Notes: a model not told the origin generated them from the letters alone. Positions 17,630-26,916 are shown, counted from the first letter of the stretch. The stretch: 56,651 nucleotides of DNA from Streptomyces turgidiscabies Car8 (GCF_000331005.1 NZ_AEJB01000201.1:1-56651); one strand, 5' to 3'. Translations and numbers: made by a program.

Positions 17630-18544
17630 ATGAGCTTTGGGCAGGGGGGACCTCAGTGGGATCCCTGGAAACCGAATACCCCGCAACAACCGTGGGACGA
17701 CCAGAGCGGCCGGGCCCCGCAGCAGCCGTGGGGCGGTCAGAGCGGCGGCCAGGCCCCCGACTGGGCGGCGCTCGCCGACGCGTCCGAGACGCGTAACAGA
17801 CGCCGCAGACTCCTGCTGATCGTCACGGCCGCGGTGGCCACCGTCGGCGTGGGCGCCGCCGTCGCCATGGCCGTGGTCAACGCCGACGGCAACAACCAGG
17901 CCTCCAACAGGCCGACCTCCGGGCTGCCCGCCACCGCGGACATCCCCAGCGACACCGCCTCGGCGGTGCCGTCGTTCGAGCCGACGAGCGCGCCGCCGCC
18001 GCTGGATCCGAAGGACTTCATATCCAGTGTGCAGAAGGACACGGCGGAGCTGACGCCGGACACCCTCTTCCCCGGCACACAGCTGACGATGGGCGAGCGC
18101 CTCTACAAGAAGGGCCCGACCGCGGACACGGCGAACTGCGCGTCGGCGACGAAGAACACCCTTCCGAAGATCCTCAAGGACAACAGGTGCACGCGCTTCC
18201 TGCGCGTCACGTACAGCAAGGACGGCGTCGCGGTCACGGTCGGCGTGGCCGTCTTCGACACCGAGGCCCAGGCCACGAAGGTCAAGGCCACGGCGGACAA
18301 GAAGAGCATCGTCGAGTCCCTGTCCGGCGGCGGTGTCCCGACGTTCTGCCGCTCGGCGATCTGCCGCTCGACCACCAACTCGTACGGCCGCTACGCCTAC
18401 TTCACGATCGCCGGCTTCACCGACGGCAAGGACGTGACGACGAAGAGCACGGCCGTCTTCACCACGGGCGACGACCTGGGTGAGTTCGCCTTCCGCCAGA
18501 TCAGGCGCCGAGGCGAGGCCCAGGCTTCGGCGGCCAGCCAGTAG
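17630..18544 (+). CDS. Membrane-anchored extracytoplasmic protein, function unknown
   Basis: 304 residues. The cytoplasmic N-terminus is rich in Trp, Pro, Gln and Gly, with a duplicated PQQPW..QSG motif (residues 18-37). A single membrane helix follows a basic stop-transfer cluster (RNRRRR, then LLLIVTAAVATVGVGAAVAM, about 61-83). A low-complexity Ser/Thr/Pro linker (84-130) leads to an external domain with four Cys (NCASATKN, NRCTRFLRV, TFCRSAICRS) that may form disulfides. I do not recognise the family; this architecture is common among Streptomyces surface proteins. It ends at a strong bidirectional terminator. Confidence 0.85.
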   Translation: MSFGQGGPQWDPWKPNTPQQPWDDQSGRAPQQPWGGQSGGQAPDWAALADASETRNRRRRLLLIVTAAVATVGVGAAVAMAVVNADGNNQASNRPTSGLPATADIPSDTASAVPSFEPTSAPPPLDPKDFISSVQKDTAELTPDTLFPGTQLTMGERLYKKGPTADTANCASATKNTLPKILKDNRCTRFLRVTYSKDGVAVTVGVAVFDTEAQATKVKATADKKSIVESLSGGGVPTFCRSAICRSTTNSYGRYAYFTIAGFTDGKDVTTKSTAVFTTGDDLGEFAFRQIRRRGEAQASAASQ

Positions 18545-18571
18545 CACGCCCAGAGGTTTCCTCCCGCCCTC

Positions 18572-18609
18572 CGACGGCCGACGATCACTGATCTGATCGT
18601 CGGCCGTCG
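18572..18609. terminator. Bidirectional terminator, perfect 16-bp stem
   Basis: CGACGGCCGACGATCA and its exact complement surround a 6-nt loop CTGATC. It sits between the convergent membrane-protein gene and truA, and would terminate both. Confidence 0.85.
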
Positions 18610-18648
18610 CGCGTGAGCCGTGTGGGCCACCTGGCCTAGGGGGGCACG

Positions 18649-19494
18649 TCAGTGCACCTCGCCCCGCACCCGCCGGGCCAGCAGCTGCCGCGCGGCGAGC
18701 TGGTCGTCCGCCGGGTAGGCGACCTCCTCCAGGGTCAGCCCGTACGGCCGTACGACATGCACGGCGCTGTCACGCACCCGCGCGTCCAGCACCCGTCGCG
18801 GCCACTCCACCGTCCGGTGCCCGTCGCCCACGAACAGCAGCGCGCCGACCATGGACCGCACCTGGTTGTGGCAGAAGGCGTCGGCGCGGACCTCGATCTC
18901 GACGACGCCGTCCAGCCGCCGGCGTACCCCGAAGTCGAAGATCTCGCGGACCGTCGAGGCCCCCTCGCGCTTCTTCGCGTACGCGGCGAAGTCATGCTCC
19001 CCGACCAGGGACTTGGCGGCGGCGTCCATCACGTCGACGTCCAGCTCCCAGTCGTGCCACAGCACATGGCTGCGCAGCAGCGGGTCGACCCCGCCGGGCC
19101 GGTCGCCGACCCGGTAGACGTAACGCCGCCACAGAGCGGCGAACCGCGCGTTGAACCCGCCCGGCGCCTCGGCGGCCCGCCACACCCGCACGTCCTTGGG
19201 CAACCGCCCGGCAAGCCGCTTGAGCAGCTTCTCCCGGTGCTCGTCCCACACCGCCACCGGCAGATCGACATGGGCGACCTGCCCCCGCGCATGCACCCCG
19301 GTGTCGGTACGCCCGGCCACGGTCAGGTCGTACGTGGCCTCCCCGGACCGGGTCACCGTCCGCAGGGCGTCCTCGATCTCCCCCTGTACGGTCCTGCGTC
19401 CACCGGGCTGCCTGGCCCACCCGGAGAACCCGGTGCCGTCGTAGGAAAGGTCCAGCCGCACCCGTACGAACCCGGGCTCTACGTCATCACTCAC
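18649..19494 (-). CDS. truA: tRNA pseudouridine(38-40) synthase
   Basis: 281 residues. It isomerises uridines 38-40 in the anticodon stem of many tRNAs. The catalytic aspartate is in [12 protein letters not shown] (Asp64); [16 protein letters not shown] and the [14 protein letters not shown] motif are also typical. The start is GTG at 19492-19494, a few residues before the family begins. It is downstream of rplQ, the usual position in actinobacteria, but a good terminator lies between them, so its expression is probably partly independent. Confidence 0.97.
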   Translation of the reverse strand: MSDDVEPGFVRVRLDLSYDGTGFSGWARQPGGRRTVQGEIEDALRTVTRSGEATYDLTVAGRTDTGVHARGQVAHVDLPVAVWDEHREKLLKRLAGRLPKDVRVWRAAEAPGGFNARFAALWRRYVYRVGDRPGGVDPLLRSHVLWHDWELDVDVMDAAAKSLVGEHDFAAYAKKREGASTVREIFDFGVRRRLDGVVEIEVRADAFCHNQVRSMVGALLFVGDGHRTVEWPRRVLDARVRDSAVHVVRPYGLTLEEVAYPADDQLAARQLLARRVRGEVH

Positions 19495-19513
19495 CCAGAG
19501 ATCCTCTCAGCAA

Positions 19514-19553
19514 CACAAAAGCGGGCCCGCCCCGGAAAGGAACGGACCCGCTT
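19514..19553 (-). terminator. Intrinsic terminator after rplQ
   Basis: On the minus strand AAGCGGGTCCG and CGGGCCCGCTT form an 11-bp stem with one mismatch and a 13-nt loop, followed by TTTTGTG. It lies 15 nt past the rplQ stop and closes the ribosomal superoperon. Confidence 0.8.
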
Positions 19554-19568
19554 CTACGACACGAACGC

Positions 19569-20075
19569 TTACGCGTCCTTCGACTCCTCGGCCGGAGCCG
19601 CGTCCTCGACGACCTCGTCGGACTTGGCCTCGACGGCCTCGTCCTTCTTGAGGGTGTCTTCCTTGACGGCACGCTTGGTCGCCGCCTCGGCCTCACCGGT
19701 GGCCTGCTGGGCCACGGTCAGGGCCTCCACCAGCTCGATGACAGCCATGGGCGCGTTGTCGCCACGACGGTTACCGATCTTGGTGATACGGGTGTAACCA
19801 CCCGGGCGGTTCTCGTAGCGCGGGCCGATCTCGGTGAAGAGCGTGTGCACGATGCTCTTGTCCGAGATGACCTGGAGCACCTGACGGCGGTTGTGAAGGT
19901 CACCCTTCTTCGCCTTGGTGACCAGACGCTCGGCGTACGGACGCAGCCGGCGCGCCTTCGCCTCGGTGGTCGTGATCTTGCCGTGCTCGAAGAGCGACTT
20001 CGCGAGGTTCGCAAGAAGCAGCTTCTCGTGCGCGGCACTGCCGCCCAGACGGGCACCCTTGGCGGGCTTCGGCAT
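19569..20075 (-). CDS. rplQ: 50S ribosomal protein L17
   Basis: 168 residues. The conserved core ([27 protein letters not shown], then [13 protein letters not shown]) is followed by an Ala/Glu/Lys-rich tail of about 45 residues that E. coli L17 lacks; such tails are common in actinobacteria. GGAGAAAG precedes the ATG. It is the last ribosomal gene of the cluster, separated from rpoA by 181 bp carrying an interspersed repeat, and is closed by an intrinsic terminator. Confidence 0.98.
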   Translation of the reverse strand: MPKPAKGARLGGSAAHEKLLLANLAKSLFEHGKITTTEAKARRLRPYAERLVTKAKKGDLHNRRQVLQVISDKSIVHTLFTEIGPRYENRPGGYTRITKIGNRRGDNAPMAVIELVEALTVAQQATGEAEAATKRAVKEDTLKKDEAVEAKSDEVVEDAAPAEESKDA

Positions 20076-20185
20076 GATCTTTCTCCTTGTTGTCTGCCCC
20101 GGCCGTATCAGGTACCAGAGTCAGTGTCCGAGCAGGCGGTCACCCGTCGGAGATCCGGGAGCAGCCACGAAGGGGCGATCCCGGA

Positions 20186-20231
20186 AGGGGCGCGAGGAAC
20201 TGCGCGATCAAGCACAGCGCACCCGCACCCA
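20186..20231. repeat. Interspersed repeat between rpoA and rplQ
   Basis: AGGGGCGCGAGGAACTGCGC followed by GATCAAGCACAGCGCACC matches the core of the element at 14549 with few changes. It lies inside the transcribed gap between rpoA and rplQ. Confidence 0.7.
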
Positions 20232-20256
20232 AAACTAAACCGTGAGTCCCGAGCTC

Positions 20257-21282
20257 TCAGTACTGCTCGGTCTCCACGAACCCTGCGTCCACATCGTCAT
20301 CATCGGCGCCGAAGGCGCCCACCGCGGCGGTCGGGTCGAACCCGGGAGGCGAGTCCTTGAGCGCAAGACCCATCCCCGCCAGCTTCGCCTTGACCTCGTC
20401 GATGGACTTCGCACCGAAGTTGCGGATGTCCAGCAGATCGGCCTCGGAACGAGCCACGAGCTCACCCACGGAGTGGATGCCCTCGCGCTTCAGGCAGTTG
20501 TACGACCGAACGGTGAGCTCCAGCTCCTCGATCGGCAGCGCGAGATCAGCGGCGAGGGCTGCGTCCGTCGGGGACGGACCCATGTCGATGCCCTCGGCGT
20601 CGACGTTGAGCTCACGGGCAAGCCCGAACAGCTCGACCAGCGTCTTACCGGCCGACGCCATGGCGTCACGGGGACGCATGGCCTGCTTGGTCTCGACGTC
20701 GACGATCAGCTTGTCGAAGTCGGTGCGCTGCTCGACACGCGTGGCCTCGACCTTGTACGTGACCTTGAGAACCGGCGAGTAGATCGAGTCGATCGGAATA
20801 CGACCGATCTCCTGACCCACCTGCTTGTTCTGCACAGCGGAGACGTAGCCGCGACCGCGCTCGACGGTCAGCTCCACCTCCAGCTTGCCCTTGCCGTTGA
20901 GCGTGGCGAGGACCAGGTCGGGGTTGTGCACCTCGACACCGGCCGGCGGCGCGATGTCAGCGGCGGTGACGAGACCCGGACCCTGCTTGCGCAGGTACAT
21001 CACGACCGGTTCGTCGTGCTCGCTGCTGACGACGAGCTGCTTGATGTTGAGGATGAGGTCGGTGACGTCCTCCTTGACACCCGGCACGGTGGTGAACTCG
21101 TGCAGAACTCCGTCGACACGGATGCTGGTGACAGCCGCACCCGGAATCGAGGACAGCAGAGTCCGGCGGAGGGAGTTACCGAGGGTGTAGCCGAAACCCG
21201 GCTCCAGCGGTTCGATGACGAAACGGGAGCGGAACTCGTCGACGACCTCTTCGGTCAGGGACGGACGCTGAGCGATCAGCAT
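20257..21282 (-). CDS. rpoA: RNA polymerase alpha subunit
   Basis: 341 residues. The N-terminal domain (about 1-230, with [21 protein letters not shown]) nucleates polymerase assembly. The C-terminal domain (about 245-320, with [21 protein letters not shown]) contacts UP elements and activators. The tail is acidic ([16 protein letters not shown]). GAAGGA precedes the ATG. It lies between rpsK and rplQ as in most bacteria, but rpsD, which stands between rpsK and rpoA in many phyla, is absent here, as is normal for actinobacteria. Confidence 0.99.
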   Translation of the reverse strand: MLIAQRPSLTEEVVDEFRSRFVIEPLEPGFGYTLGNSLRRTLLSSIPGAAVTSIRVDGVLHEFTTVPGVKEDVTDLILNIKQLVVSSEHDEPVVMYLRKQGPGLVTAADIAPPAGVEVHNPDLVLATLNGKGKLEVELTVERGRGYVSAVQNKQVGQEIGRIPIDSIYSPVLKVTYKVEATRVEQRTDFDKLIVDVETKQAMRPRDAMASAGKTLVELFGLARELNVDAEGIDMGPSPTDAALAADLALPIEELELTVRSYNCLKREGIHSVGELVARSEADLLDIRNFGAKSIDEVKAKLAGMGLALKDSPPGFDPTAAVGAFGADDDDVDAGFVETEQY

Positions 21283-21342
21283 GTGGAAATCCTTCAGTCA
21301 TGGACACCCGCTATTTGATGCCCGACTAGTACTACAAGGGTA

Positions 21343-21376
21343 CGGGCGATACGGCTCCAAGGAGCCATACCGCCCG
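21343..21376 (-). terminator. Hairpin between rpsK and rpoA
   Basis: A 16-bp inverted repeat with two mismatches (CGGGCGATACGGCTCC / GGAGCCATACCGCCCG) with a 2-base apex (AA) lies about 36 nt past the rpsK stop. It may attenuate readthrough or mark an mRNA processing site ahead of rpoA. Confidence 0.6.
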
Positions 21377-21412
21377 AAACCTCAAGACTTCAAACCGGCA
21401 AACGCCCGTGCG

Positions 21413-21817
21413 TCAGACGCGACGGCGCTTGGGCGGACGGCAGCCGTTGTGCGGGGTGGGGGTGACGTCCTGGATGGAGCCGACCTCAAGACCGGTCGCC
21501 TGAAGCGAACGGATGGCCGTCTCGCGACCCGAACCCGGGCCCTTGACGAAGACGTCAACCTTGCGCATGCCGTGCTCCTGCGCGCGGCGGGCGGCCGACT
21601 CGGCGGCCATCTGCGCGGCGAAGGGGGTGGACTTGCGCGAGCCCTTGAAGCCGACGTGGCCGGCGGAGGCCCAGGAGATCACGTTGCCCGCGGGGTCCGT
21701 GATCGAGACGATGGTGTTGTTGAACGTGCTCTTGATGTGGGCGTGCCCATGAGCGACGTTCTTCTTTTCCTTGCGGCGCACCTTCTTGGCAGCGCCCTGA
21801 CGACCCTTGGGGGGCAT
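21413..21817 (-). CDS. rpsK: 30S ribosomal protein S11
   Basis: 134 residues with a basic N-terminus ([14 protein letters not shown]). Motifs [20 protein letters not shown], the [16 protein letters not shown] segment and [18 protein letters not shown] are all canonical. It is a platform protein of the small subunit beside the mRNA exit. It is cotranscribed with rpsM (69-bp gap) and followed by a hairpin before rpoA. Confidence 0.99.
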   Translation of the reverse strand: MPPKGRQGAAKKVRRKEKKNVAHGHAHIKSTFNNTIVSITDPAGNVISWASAGHVGFKGSRKSTPFAAQMAAESAARRAQEHGMRKVDVFVKGPGSGRETAIRSLQATGLEVGSIQDVTPTPHNGCRPPKRRRV

Positions 21818-21886
21818 CTAAATCTCCTACAGGGAGGTGGTCGGTCCTACAGCGAAGACCGCTGATGAAGCGTTGTCCGCTGAGGA

Positions 21887-22267
21887 CTACTTCTTGCCCG
21901 GCTTCTTCTTGCCGGCGATGGCGCGACGCGGGCCCTTGCGGGTACGAGCGTTCGTGCTGGTGCGCTGACCGTGGACGGGCAGGCCACGGCGGTGGCGAAT
22001 ACCCTGGTAGCAGCCGATCTCGATCTTCCGGCGAATGTCGCCCTGGATCTCGCGACGGAGGTCACCCTCGGTCTTGATGTTGGCGTCCACGTACTCGCGG
22101 ATCGCGACGAGCTGCTCCTCGGAGAGGTCCCGAACACGGGTGTTCGGGTCGATGCCCGTCTCCGCCAGCGTCAGCTGGGAAAGGGTCCGGCCGATGCCGA
22201 ACACGTAGGTGAGGGCGACCTCCACACGCTTTTCGCGCGGGATGTCAACACCGGAAACGCGTGCCAT
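21887..22267 (-). CDS. rpsM: 30S ribosomal protein S13
   Basis: 126 residues, head protein of the small subunit contacting P-site tRNA and L5. Canonical features are [18 protein letters not shown], the helix-hairpin region [25 protein letters not shown], and the basic tail [16 protein letters not shown]. It follows rpmJ after a 203-bp gap in which I see only a short inverted repeat (CCCCGG/CCGGGG near 22343-22361). Confidence 0.99.
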   Translation of the reverse strand: MARVSGVDIPREKRVEVALTYVFGIGRTLSQLTLAETGIDPNTRVRDLSEEQLVAIREYVDANIKTEGDLRREIQGDIRRKIEIGCYQGIRHRRGLPVHGQRTSTNARTRKGPRRAIAGKKKPGKK

Positions 22268-22470
22268 TCAATGGCTCCAGTTGTCGATCGGAGGTCTTCC
22301 ACAAAGCCGTTTCCCAGCCGCCGTATGAGGTACGAACTGGGTCCCCGGCCTCCGACCGGGGGTATCAGGTCTCTTGGAACTCCATTGGAACTCCGGACCT
22401 GGGCTCTGCGTATGAACATGTACTGCTCGCGTCGCGCGAATTTCTGCGGATGCAGAGGGTGGGTCGTGCG

Positions 22471-22584
22471 TCAGCCCTGGCGCTGCTTGTGCCGCGGGTT
22501 CTCGCAGATGACCATGACCCGACCATGACGGCGGATCACCCTGCACTTGTCGCAGATCTTCTTGACGCTCGGCTTGACCTTCAT
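22471..22584 (-). CDS. rpmJ: 50S ribosomal protein L36
   Basis: 37 residues, translated by hand: it starts [17 protein letters not shown] and ends NPRHKQRQG. The zinc-binding set is complete (Cys11, Cys14, Cys27, His33), so this is the zinc-type paralogue. It lies 60 bp downstream of infA on the same strand, the usual infA-rpmJ-rpsM-rpsK order. A zinc-free paralogue, if any, would be elsewhere. Confidence 0.97.
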   Translation of the reverse strand: MKVKPSVKKICDKCRVIRRHGRVMVICENPRHKQRQG

Positions 22585-22644
22585 GGGGTGAGGTTCTCCG
22601 GGTCAGTTGCCGGCGGCCCCGCTTGCACGGGACGTGGGCAAGAT

Positions 22645-22866
22645 CTACTTGTATCGGTAGACGATGCGGCCACGCGTCAGGTCGTACGGAGACAGCTCCA
22701 CCACGACCCTGTCGTCAGGGAGGATGCGGATGTAGTGCATACGCATCTTGCCGCTGATGTGTGCCAGGACCTGGTGGCCGTTCTGGAGCTCAACCTTGAA
22801 CATGGCGTTCGGAAGAGACTCGACGACAGTGCCCTCGATCTCGATGGCACCTTGCTTCTTGGCCAC
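22645..22866 (-). CDS. infA: Translation initiation factor IF-1
   Basis: 73 residues, an OB-fold protein that occupies the ribosomal A site during initiation. The start is GTG at 22864-22866 giving (V/M)[18 protein letters not shown], which matches the universal N-terminus; an in-frame ATG 78 bases upstream is rejected. The end [12 protein letters not shown] is canonical. A minus-strand TAGACT (22960-22965) may be the -10 box of its own promoter, consistent with the very long gap that separates it from map. Confidence 0.98.
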   Translation of the reverse strand: MAKKQGAIEIEGTVVESLPNAMFKVELQNGHQVLAHISGKMRMHYIRILPDDRVVVELSPYDLTRGRIVYRYK

Positions 22867-23390
22867 GCTTCGCCCTTCGAATCGACTACCTTGATCGACT
22901 CTCATGCGTTCCCTTGATGGGCGCATGCGGACATGCGGGTGCACGAGAGCCGACGAGTCAGTCTACGTCAGCACACCCGGAAAGACGAATCGAGGAAGAC
23001 TGCCCCACAGCCGTGATCCTTAACCAACACGACACACCAACACCCACCCAGCGACAGGCCGACCCGCCAACCAGAACGCCCGAACGAAACCCAGACCCCG
23101 TCCCCCCGACCAGGGGCCCAGGGGCAGCGCTCCCCCTCCGGCACGACGACACACGACCCCACCAAGGGGCCCCGGGGCAGCAACCGCCCGGGGGCGACGG
23201 TGGAGCCCCGGCAGTGGGGACTCAGTCTTCGCCCGGGGGCCGGCGGGCCCAGTCCCCGCCCGGGGGCCAGCAACCGCAACCCTCGCCCGAGGCCCAGGGA
23301 ACGCAGCCCCCGAAGCGGGGAGCAGGGGCAGTCCCACCCGGGGACCCAGCGACCGCGACCCCCACCAGTGCCAGGGGGCGCAGCCCAAAG

Positions 23391-23645
23391 CAGGGTGCAG
23401 GGGACACAGCCCCCGCCCAGTGGCCCACCGACCGCAACCCCCACCCGGGACCAGGGACACAGTCCCACCCAGGGCCAGGGGGGCGCAGCCCACAGCAGGG
23501 TGCAGGGGACACAGTCCACAGCAGGGTGCAGGGGACACAGTCCCCGCCCAGCGGCCCACCGACCGCAACCCCCACCCGGGACCAGGGACACAGTCCCACC
23601 CAGGGCCAGGGGGCGCAGCCCAAAGCAGGGTGCAGGGGACGCAGC
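23391..23645. repeat. Two ~104-bp near-identical tandem units with partial copies
   Basis: Units beginning CAGGGTGCAGGGGACACAG start at 23391 (105 bp) and 23522 (104 bp) and differ at only three substitutions and one G indel. A 26-bp partial copy (23496) lies between them, and a further partial copy begins at 23626. Each unit includes GCCCACCGACCGCAACC and ends CGCAGCCCAMAG. The near-identity points to recent duplication. Confidence 0.9.
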
Positions 23646-23660
23646 CCCCGCCCGGGGGTT

Positions 23661-23704
23661 CAGGGGGCTGCGCCCCCTGGCGGGGTCGAAGGGGCGGAGC
23701 CCCT
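23661..23704. repeat. Paired short hairpins downstream of map
   Basis: CAGGGGGC-TGC-GCCCCCTG (23661-23679) and AGGGGC-GGA-GCCCCT (23690-23704) stand side by side about 40-85 bp past the map stop. The composition resembles a palindromic repeat common between Streptomyces genes and could terminate map transcription. Confidence 0.6.
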
Positions 23705-23745
23705 GGGGATGGGACGGGTAGGGGCGGCGGGGGCGAGGAAACCCC

Positions 23746-24582
23746 CTACGCCAGCGGATCCGGCGCCGCAGTCACCCCGAGCTCAGCCAACTTCGCCGCC
23801 CCACCGTCGGGAGACGTAAGCACCAACACCCCCGCCTCCGTCAACGCCACAGAGTGCTCCCAGTGCGACGACCACGTCCCGTCCGTCGTGATGACCGTCC
23901 AGTCGTCCGCCAGCACCTCGGTCCTCGGCGTACCCAGCGACACCATCGGCTCGATCGCGAGACAGAACCCGGGAACCAGCTTCGGCCCCTTCCCCCGCTT
24001 GCGCTCGACGTAGTTCAGCAGATGCGGGTCCATGTGCATCTCCGTACCGATGCCGTGCCCGCCGTAGTCCTCGACGATCCCGTACCGCCCGCCACCGGCC
24101 TTCGGCTGACGCCGGATGTACGTCTCGATCGCCCGCGAGATGTCGACCAGCCGGTTCCCCACCTTCATCGCGGCGATCCCGGCCCACATCGACTCCTCCG
24201 TCACCCGCGACAGCTCGATCAGCTCAGGGGCGTGCCCCGACCCCACGAACGCCGTGTACGCCGCGTCCCCGTGCCAGCCGTCGATGATCGCACCGCAGTC
24301 GATGGAGATGATGTCCCCGTCCTTCAGCACGACCTCGTCGGACGGGATGCCGTGGACGACGACCTCGTTGACGGAGGTGCAGATGGTGGCCGGGAACCCG
24401 CCGTACCCGAGGAAGTTCGGCTTCGCGCCGTGATCCGCGAGCACCTTCCGCGCGACCATGTCCAGATCCTTCGTACTGGCGCCCGGCACGGCCGCCTCAC
24501 GAGTGGCCGCGTGGATGGCGGCGACGACAAGCCCCGCCTCGCGCATCTTGGCGATCTGCTCGGGGGTCTTGATCTGCACCAT
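23746..24582 (-). CDS. map: Methionine aminopeptidase, type I
   Basis: 278 residues. It removes the initiator methionine from nascent proteins. Dimetal ligands are visible in DCGAIIDGWHGDAAYTAF (two Asp), GHGIGTEMHM (His), IEPMVSLG (Glu) and HWEHSVALTEAG (Glu). The ATG at 24582 begins MVQIKTPEQIAKMREAG, the usual N-terminus; an earlier in-frame start would add an unrelated 24-residue leader and is rejected. It lies in the secY-adk-map block, but a terminator-like hairpin separates it from adk, and the long repeat spacer separates it from infA. Confidence 0.97.
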   Translation of the reverse strand: MVQIKTPEQIAKMREAGLVVAAIHAATREAAVPGASTKDLDMVARKVLADHGAKPNFLGYGGFPATICTSVNEVVVHGIPSDEVVLKDGDIISIDCGAIIDGWHGDAAYTAFVGSGHAPELIELSRVTEESMWAGIAAMKVGNRLVDISRAIETYIRRQPKAGGGRYGIVEDYGGHGIGTEMHMDPHLLNYVERKRGKGPKLVPGFCLAIEPMVSLGTPRTEVLADDWTVITTDGTWSSHWEHSVALTEAGVLVLTSPDGGAAKLAELGVTAAPDPLA

Positions 24583-24700
24583 GGGAACTACGGCCTTTCC
24601 TGAACCGACCAGTCGGGGAAACGAACGGACACACAACAGCCAAGGAACCAACAAGCCAAGGAACTACCGAGCCAACGATACGGGCCCCACCCCAACGCAG

Positions 24701-24733
24701 CAGCCGCGGTCCCCTGACAGGGAACCGCGGCTG
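24701..24733 (-). terminator. Hairpin between adk and map
   Basis: In the minus-strand RNA CAGCCGCGGUUCCC pairs with GGGGACCGCGGCUG over 14 bp (one G-U) around a 5-nt loop, 30 nt past the adk stop. There is no U-tract. It may end or attenuate secY-adk transcription. Confidence 0.7.
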
Positions 24734-24763
24734 TCCGACGTAAAACCCGGAAGGGAAGAAGAG

Positions 24764-25426
24764 CTACTCGCCCTCGCCGTCACCCTTCAGCGCGGCCATC
24801 GCCTTGCCCGTGACGTCCTCCACCTTGCCCAGCGCCGAGATCGTCACCACGAGGCCCTGGACCTTGTAGTAGTCGATGATCGGCTCGGTCTGGGTGTGGT
24901 AGACCTCCAGCCGCTTGCGGACCGTCTCCTCGGAGTCGTCGTCCCGCTGGTACAGCTCGCCACCGCAGACGTCACAGACGCCCTCGGCCTTCGGCGGCTG
25001 GTACGTCACGTGGAAGACGTGCGCCGAGTCGTTACGGCAGATGCGGCGGCCGGCGATGCGCTTGACCACCTCGTCCTCGGGGACCTCCAGGTCGAGGACC
25101 GCGTCCAGCTTCATGGACTCGGCCTTCAGCATCTCGTCCAGCGCCTCGGCCTGCGAGACGTTCCGCGGGAAGCCGTCCAGCAGGAAGCCGTTCACCGCGT
25201 CGGGCTGCTCCATGCGGTCCTTGGCCATCGCGATCGTGACCTCGTCCGGCACCAGGTTGCCCGCGTCCATGTAGGACTTCGCGAGTTTCCCGAGATCCGT
25301 CTGCTTGCTGATGTTGGCCCGGAAGAGGTCGCCCGTGGAGATGTGCGGGATCGACAGGTTCTTGGCGAGGAACGCGGCTTGCGTTCCCTTCCCGGCACCA
25401 GGAGGCCCGACGAGGACGATTCGCAT
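24764..25426 (-). CDS. adk: Adenylate kinase
   Basis: 220 residues. It equilibrates ATP + AMP with 2 ADP. The P-loop is GPPGAGKGTQAAF at residues 7-19; the AMP-binding helix and DGFPRNVSQAEALDEML follow. The long LID carries RRICRNDSAHVFHV and CDVCGG, so some but not all of the zinc-ligand cysteines of Gram-positive enzymes are present. Its ATG overlaps the secY TGA by one base, so the two are translationally coupled. Confidence 0.98.
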   Translation of the reverse strand: MRIVLVGPPGAGKGTQAAFLAKNLSIPHISTGDLFRANISKQTDLGKLAKSYMDAGNLVPDEVTIAMAKDRMEQPDAVNGFLLDGFPRNVSQAEALDEMLKAESMKLDAVLDLEVPEDEVVKRIAGRRICRNDSAHVFHVTYQPPKAEGVCDVCGGELYQRDDDSEETVRKRLEVYHTQTEPIIDYYKVQGLVVTISALGKVEDVTGKAMAALKGDGEGE

Positions 25427-26742
25427 CAGCGGAGGAACCCTTCGTAATTGCGCTGCTGGAGCTGGCTCTCAATCTGCTTCACGGTCTCAAGACCGACACC
25501 CACGATGATGAGGATGCTGGTCCCGCCGAACGGGAAGTTCTGGTTTGCATTGAAACCAACCAACGCCATCGTCGGTACGAGAGCGATCAGACCCAGGTAC
25601 AGCGAACCCGGCCAGGTGATCCGGTTGAGTACGTAGCTCAGGTACTCAGCAGTCGGCCGACCAGCCCGGATGCCCGGGATGAAGCCACCATACTTCTTCA
25701 TGTTGTCGGCTACTTCTTCGGGGTTGAAGGAGATGGCGACGTAGAAGAACGCGAAGAAAACGATCAGCGTGAAGTAGGTGGCGATGTAAATCGGGTGGTC
25801 ACCCTTGGTCAGGTTCTGCTCGATCCACGTCTTCCAGCCGGAAGTCCCGCCGGAGAACTGCGCGACCAGCGCGGGAATGTAGAGCAGCGAGGAGGCAAAG
25901 ATCACAGGGATGATGCCGGCCTGGTTGACCTTGAGCGGAATGTACGTCGACGTGCCGCCGTAGGACCGGCGACCGATCATGCGCTTCGCGTACTGGACCG
26001 GAATGCGGCGCTGAGCCTGCTCGACGAAGACCACCAGCGCGACCATGACGAGACCGACGGCGATGACCGTGCCGAACTCGATCCAGCCGCCCGCCAGGTC
26101 ACCCTGGGTCTTGATGGCCCACAGCGCCGACGGGAAGGTGGCGGCGATCGAGATGAACATCAGGATGGACATGCCGTTGCCGATGCCGCGGTCGGTGATG
26201 AGCTCACCGAGCCACATGACCATGGCGGTACCGGCGGTCATGGTGATGACCATCGTGACGGTCACGAAGATCGACTGGTCCGGGACGATCTCGCTGGCGA
26301 CGGTGCAGCCGCTGAAAAGCGCACCGCTGCGCGCGGTGGCGACCAGACCGGTGCCCTGGAGGATGGCGAGAGCCACCGTCAGGTAACGGGTGTACTGCGT
26401 GATCTTCGCTGTGCCCGCCTGGCCCTCCTTCTTGAGGGCTTCCAGGCGCGGGATCACCACCGTCAGCAGCTGCAGGATGATGCTCGCCGTGATGTACGGC
26501 ATGATGCCCAGCGCGAAGATCGTGATCTGCAGCAGTGCCCCGCCGCTGAACATGTTGACCAGACCGAACAGGCCCTGGCTTCCGTTCTTCGCGACGTCGA
26601 TACACGTCTGGACGTTCTGATAGTCGACACCTGGGATCGGGATGTGCGTGCCCACCCGATAGACCACGATGATGCCGAGCGTGAAGAGCAGCTTCTTGCG
26701 CAGGTCGGGCGTCTTGAACGCCCGGGCGAACGCGGTGAGCAC
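25426..26742 (-). CDS. secY: Protein translocase channel subunit SecY
   Basis: 438 residues with ten membrane helices, forming the SecYEG protein-conducting channel. It begins MLTAFARAFKTPDLRKKLLFTLGII and contains GIMPYITASIILQLL (plug/helix 2 region) and the conserved cytoplasmic loop RRIPVQYAKRMIGRRS (about 245-260). The GTG start has AGGAGG five bases upstream. It is separated from rplO by 243 bp with a strong hairpin and so probably has its own promoter, a common arrangement in Streptomyces. Confidence 0.99.
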   Translation of the reverse strand: MLTAFARAFKTPDLRKKLLFTLGIIVVYRVGTHIPIPGVDYQNVQTCIDVAKNGSQGLFGLVNMFSGGALLQITIFALGIMPYITASIILQLLTVVIPRLEALKKEGQAGTAKITQYTRYLTVALAILQGTGLVATARSGALFSGCTVASEIVPDQSIFVTVTMVITMTAGTAMVMWLGELITDRGIGNGMSILMFISIAATFPSALWAIKTQGDLAGGWIEFGTVIAVGLVMVALVVFVEQAQRRIPVQYAKRMIGRRSYGGTSTYIPLKVNQAGIIPVIFASSLLYIPALVAQFSGGTSGWKTWIEQNLTKGDHPIYIATYFTLIVFFAFFYVAISFNPEEVADNMKKYGGFIPGIRAGRPTAEYLSYVLNRITWPGSLYLGLIALVPTMALVGFNANQNFPFGGTSILIIVGVGLETVKQIESQLQQRNYEGFLR

Positions 26743-26916
26743 GGTGCCTCCTGCGACCCCCGCGCTACTGCGTAGAGGTGACGGTTTTGAGGTTCGACGA
26801 ATACGTTGACAGATAACTAACAGCCGAGAGGGGTCCGGAGTTCCTCATGAACACAGCGGACTCAACTTGACAGTGCTGGCCACCTTACCGGCGACCAAGC
26901 TTCCTAGGAACGACCA

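Larger units (their letters stand above)
22867..23745. other. 879-bp repeat-rich spacer between map and infA
   Basis: This is by far the largest gap in the ribosomal superoperon. From right to left (the direction of transcription) it holds inverted repeats just past the map stop (23661-23704), a tandemly duplicated block (23391-23645), a G/C-skewed low-complexity zone to about 23100, and the infA promoter region. Several frames stay open across it, but they encode only Pro/Gly/Arg-rich repetitive sequence and I do not accept them as genes. Confidence 0.8.

Noticed and set aside
21283..21412. Missing rpsD between rpsK and rpoA as a deletion
   Set aside because: Absence of rpsD from this cluster is normal in actinobacteria; it is encoded elsewhere.
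22968..23591. Minus-strand protein in the map-infA gap
   Set aside because: Sequence is low-complexity Gly/Cys/Pro/Leu repeats produced by the duplicated DNA; several frames are equally open and none has a good start.
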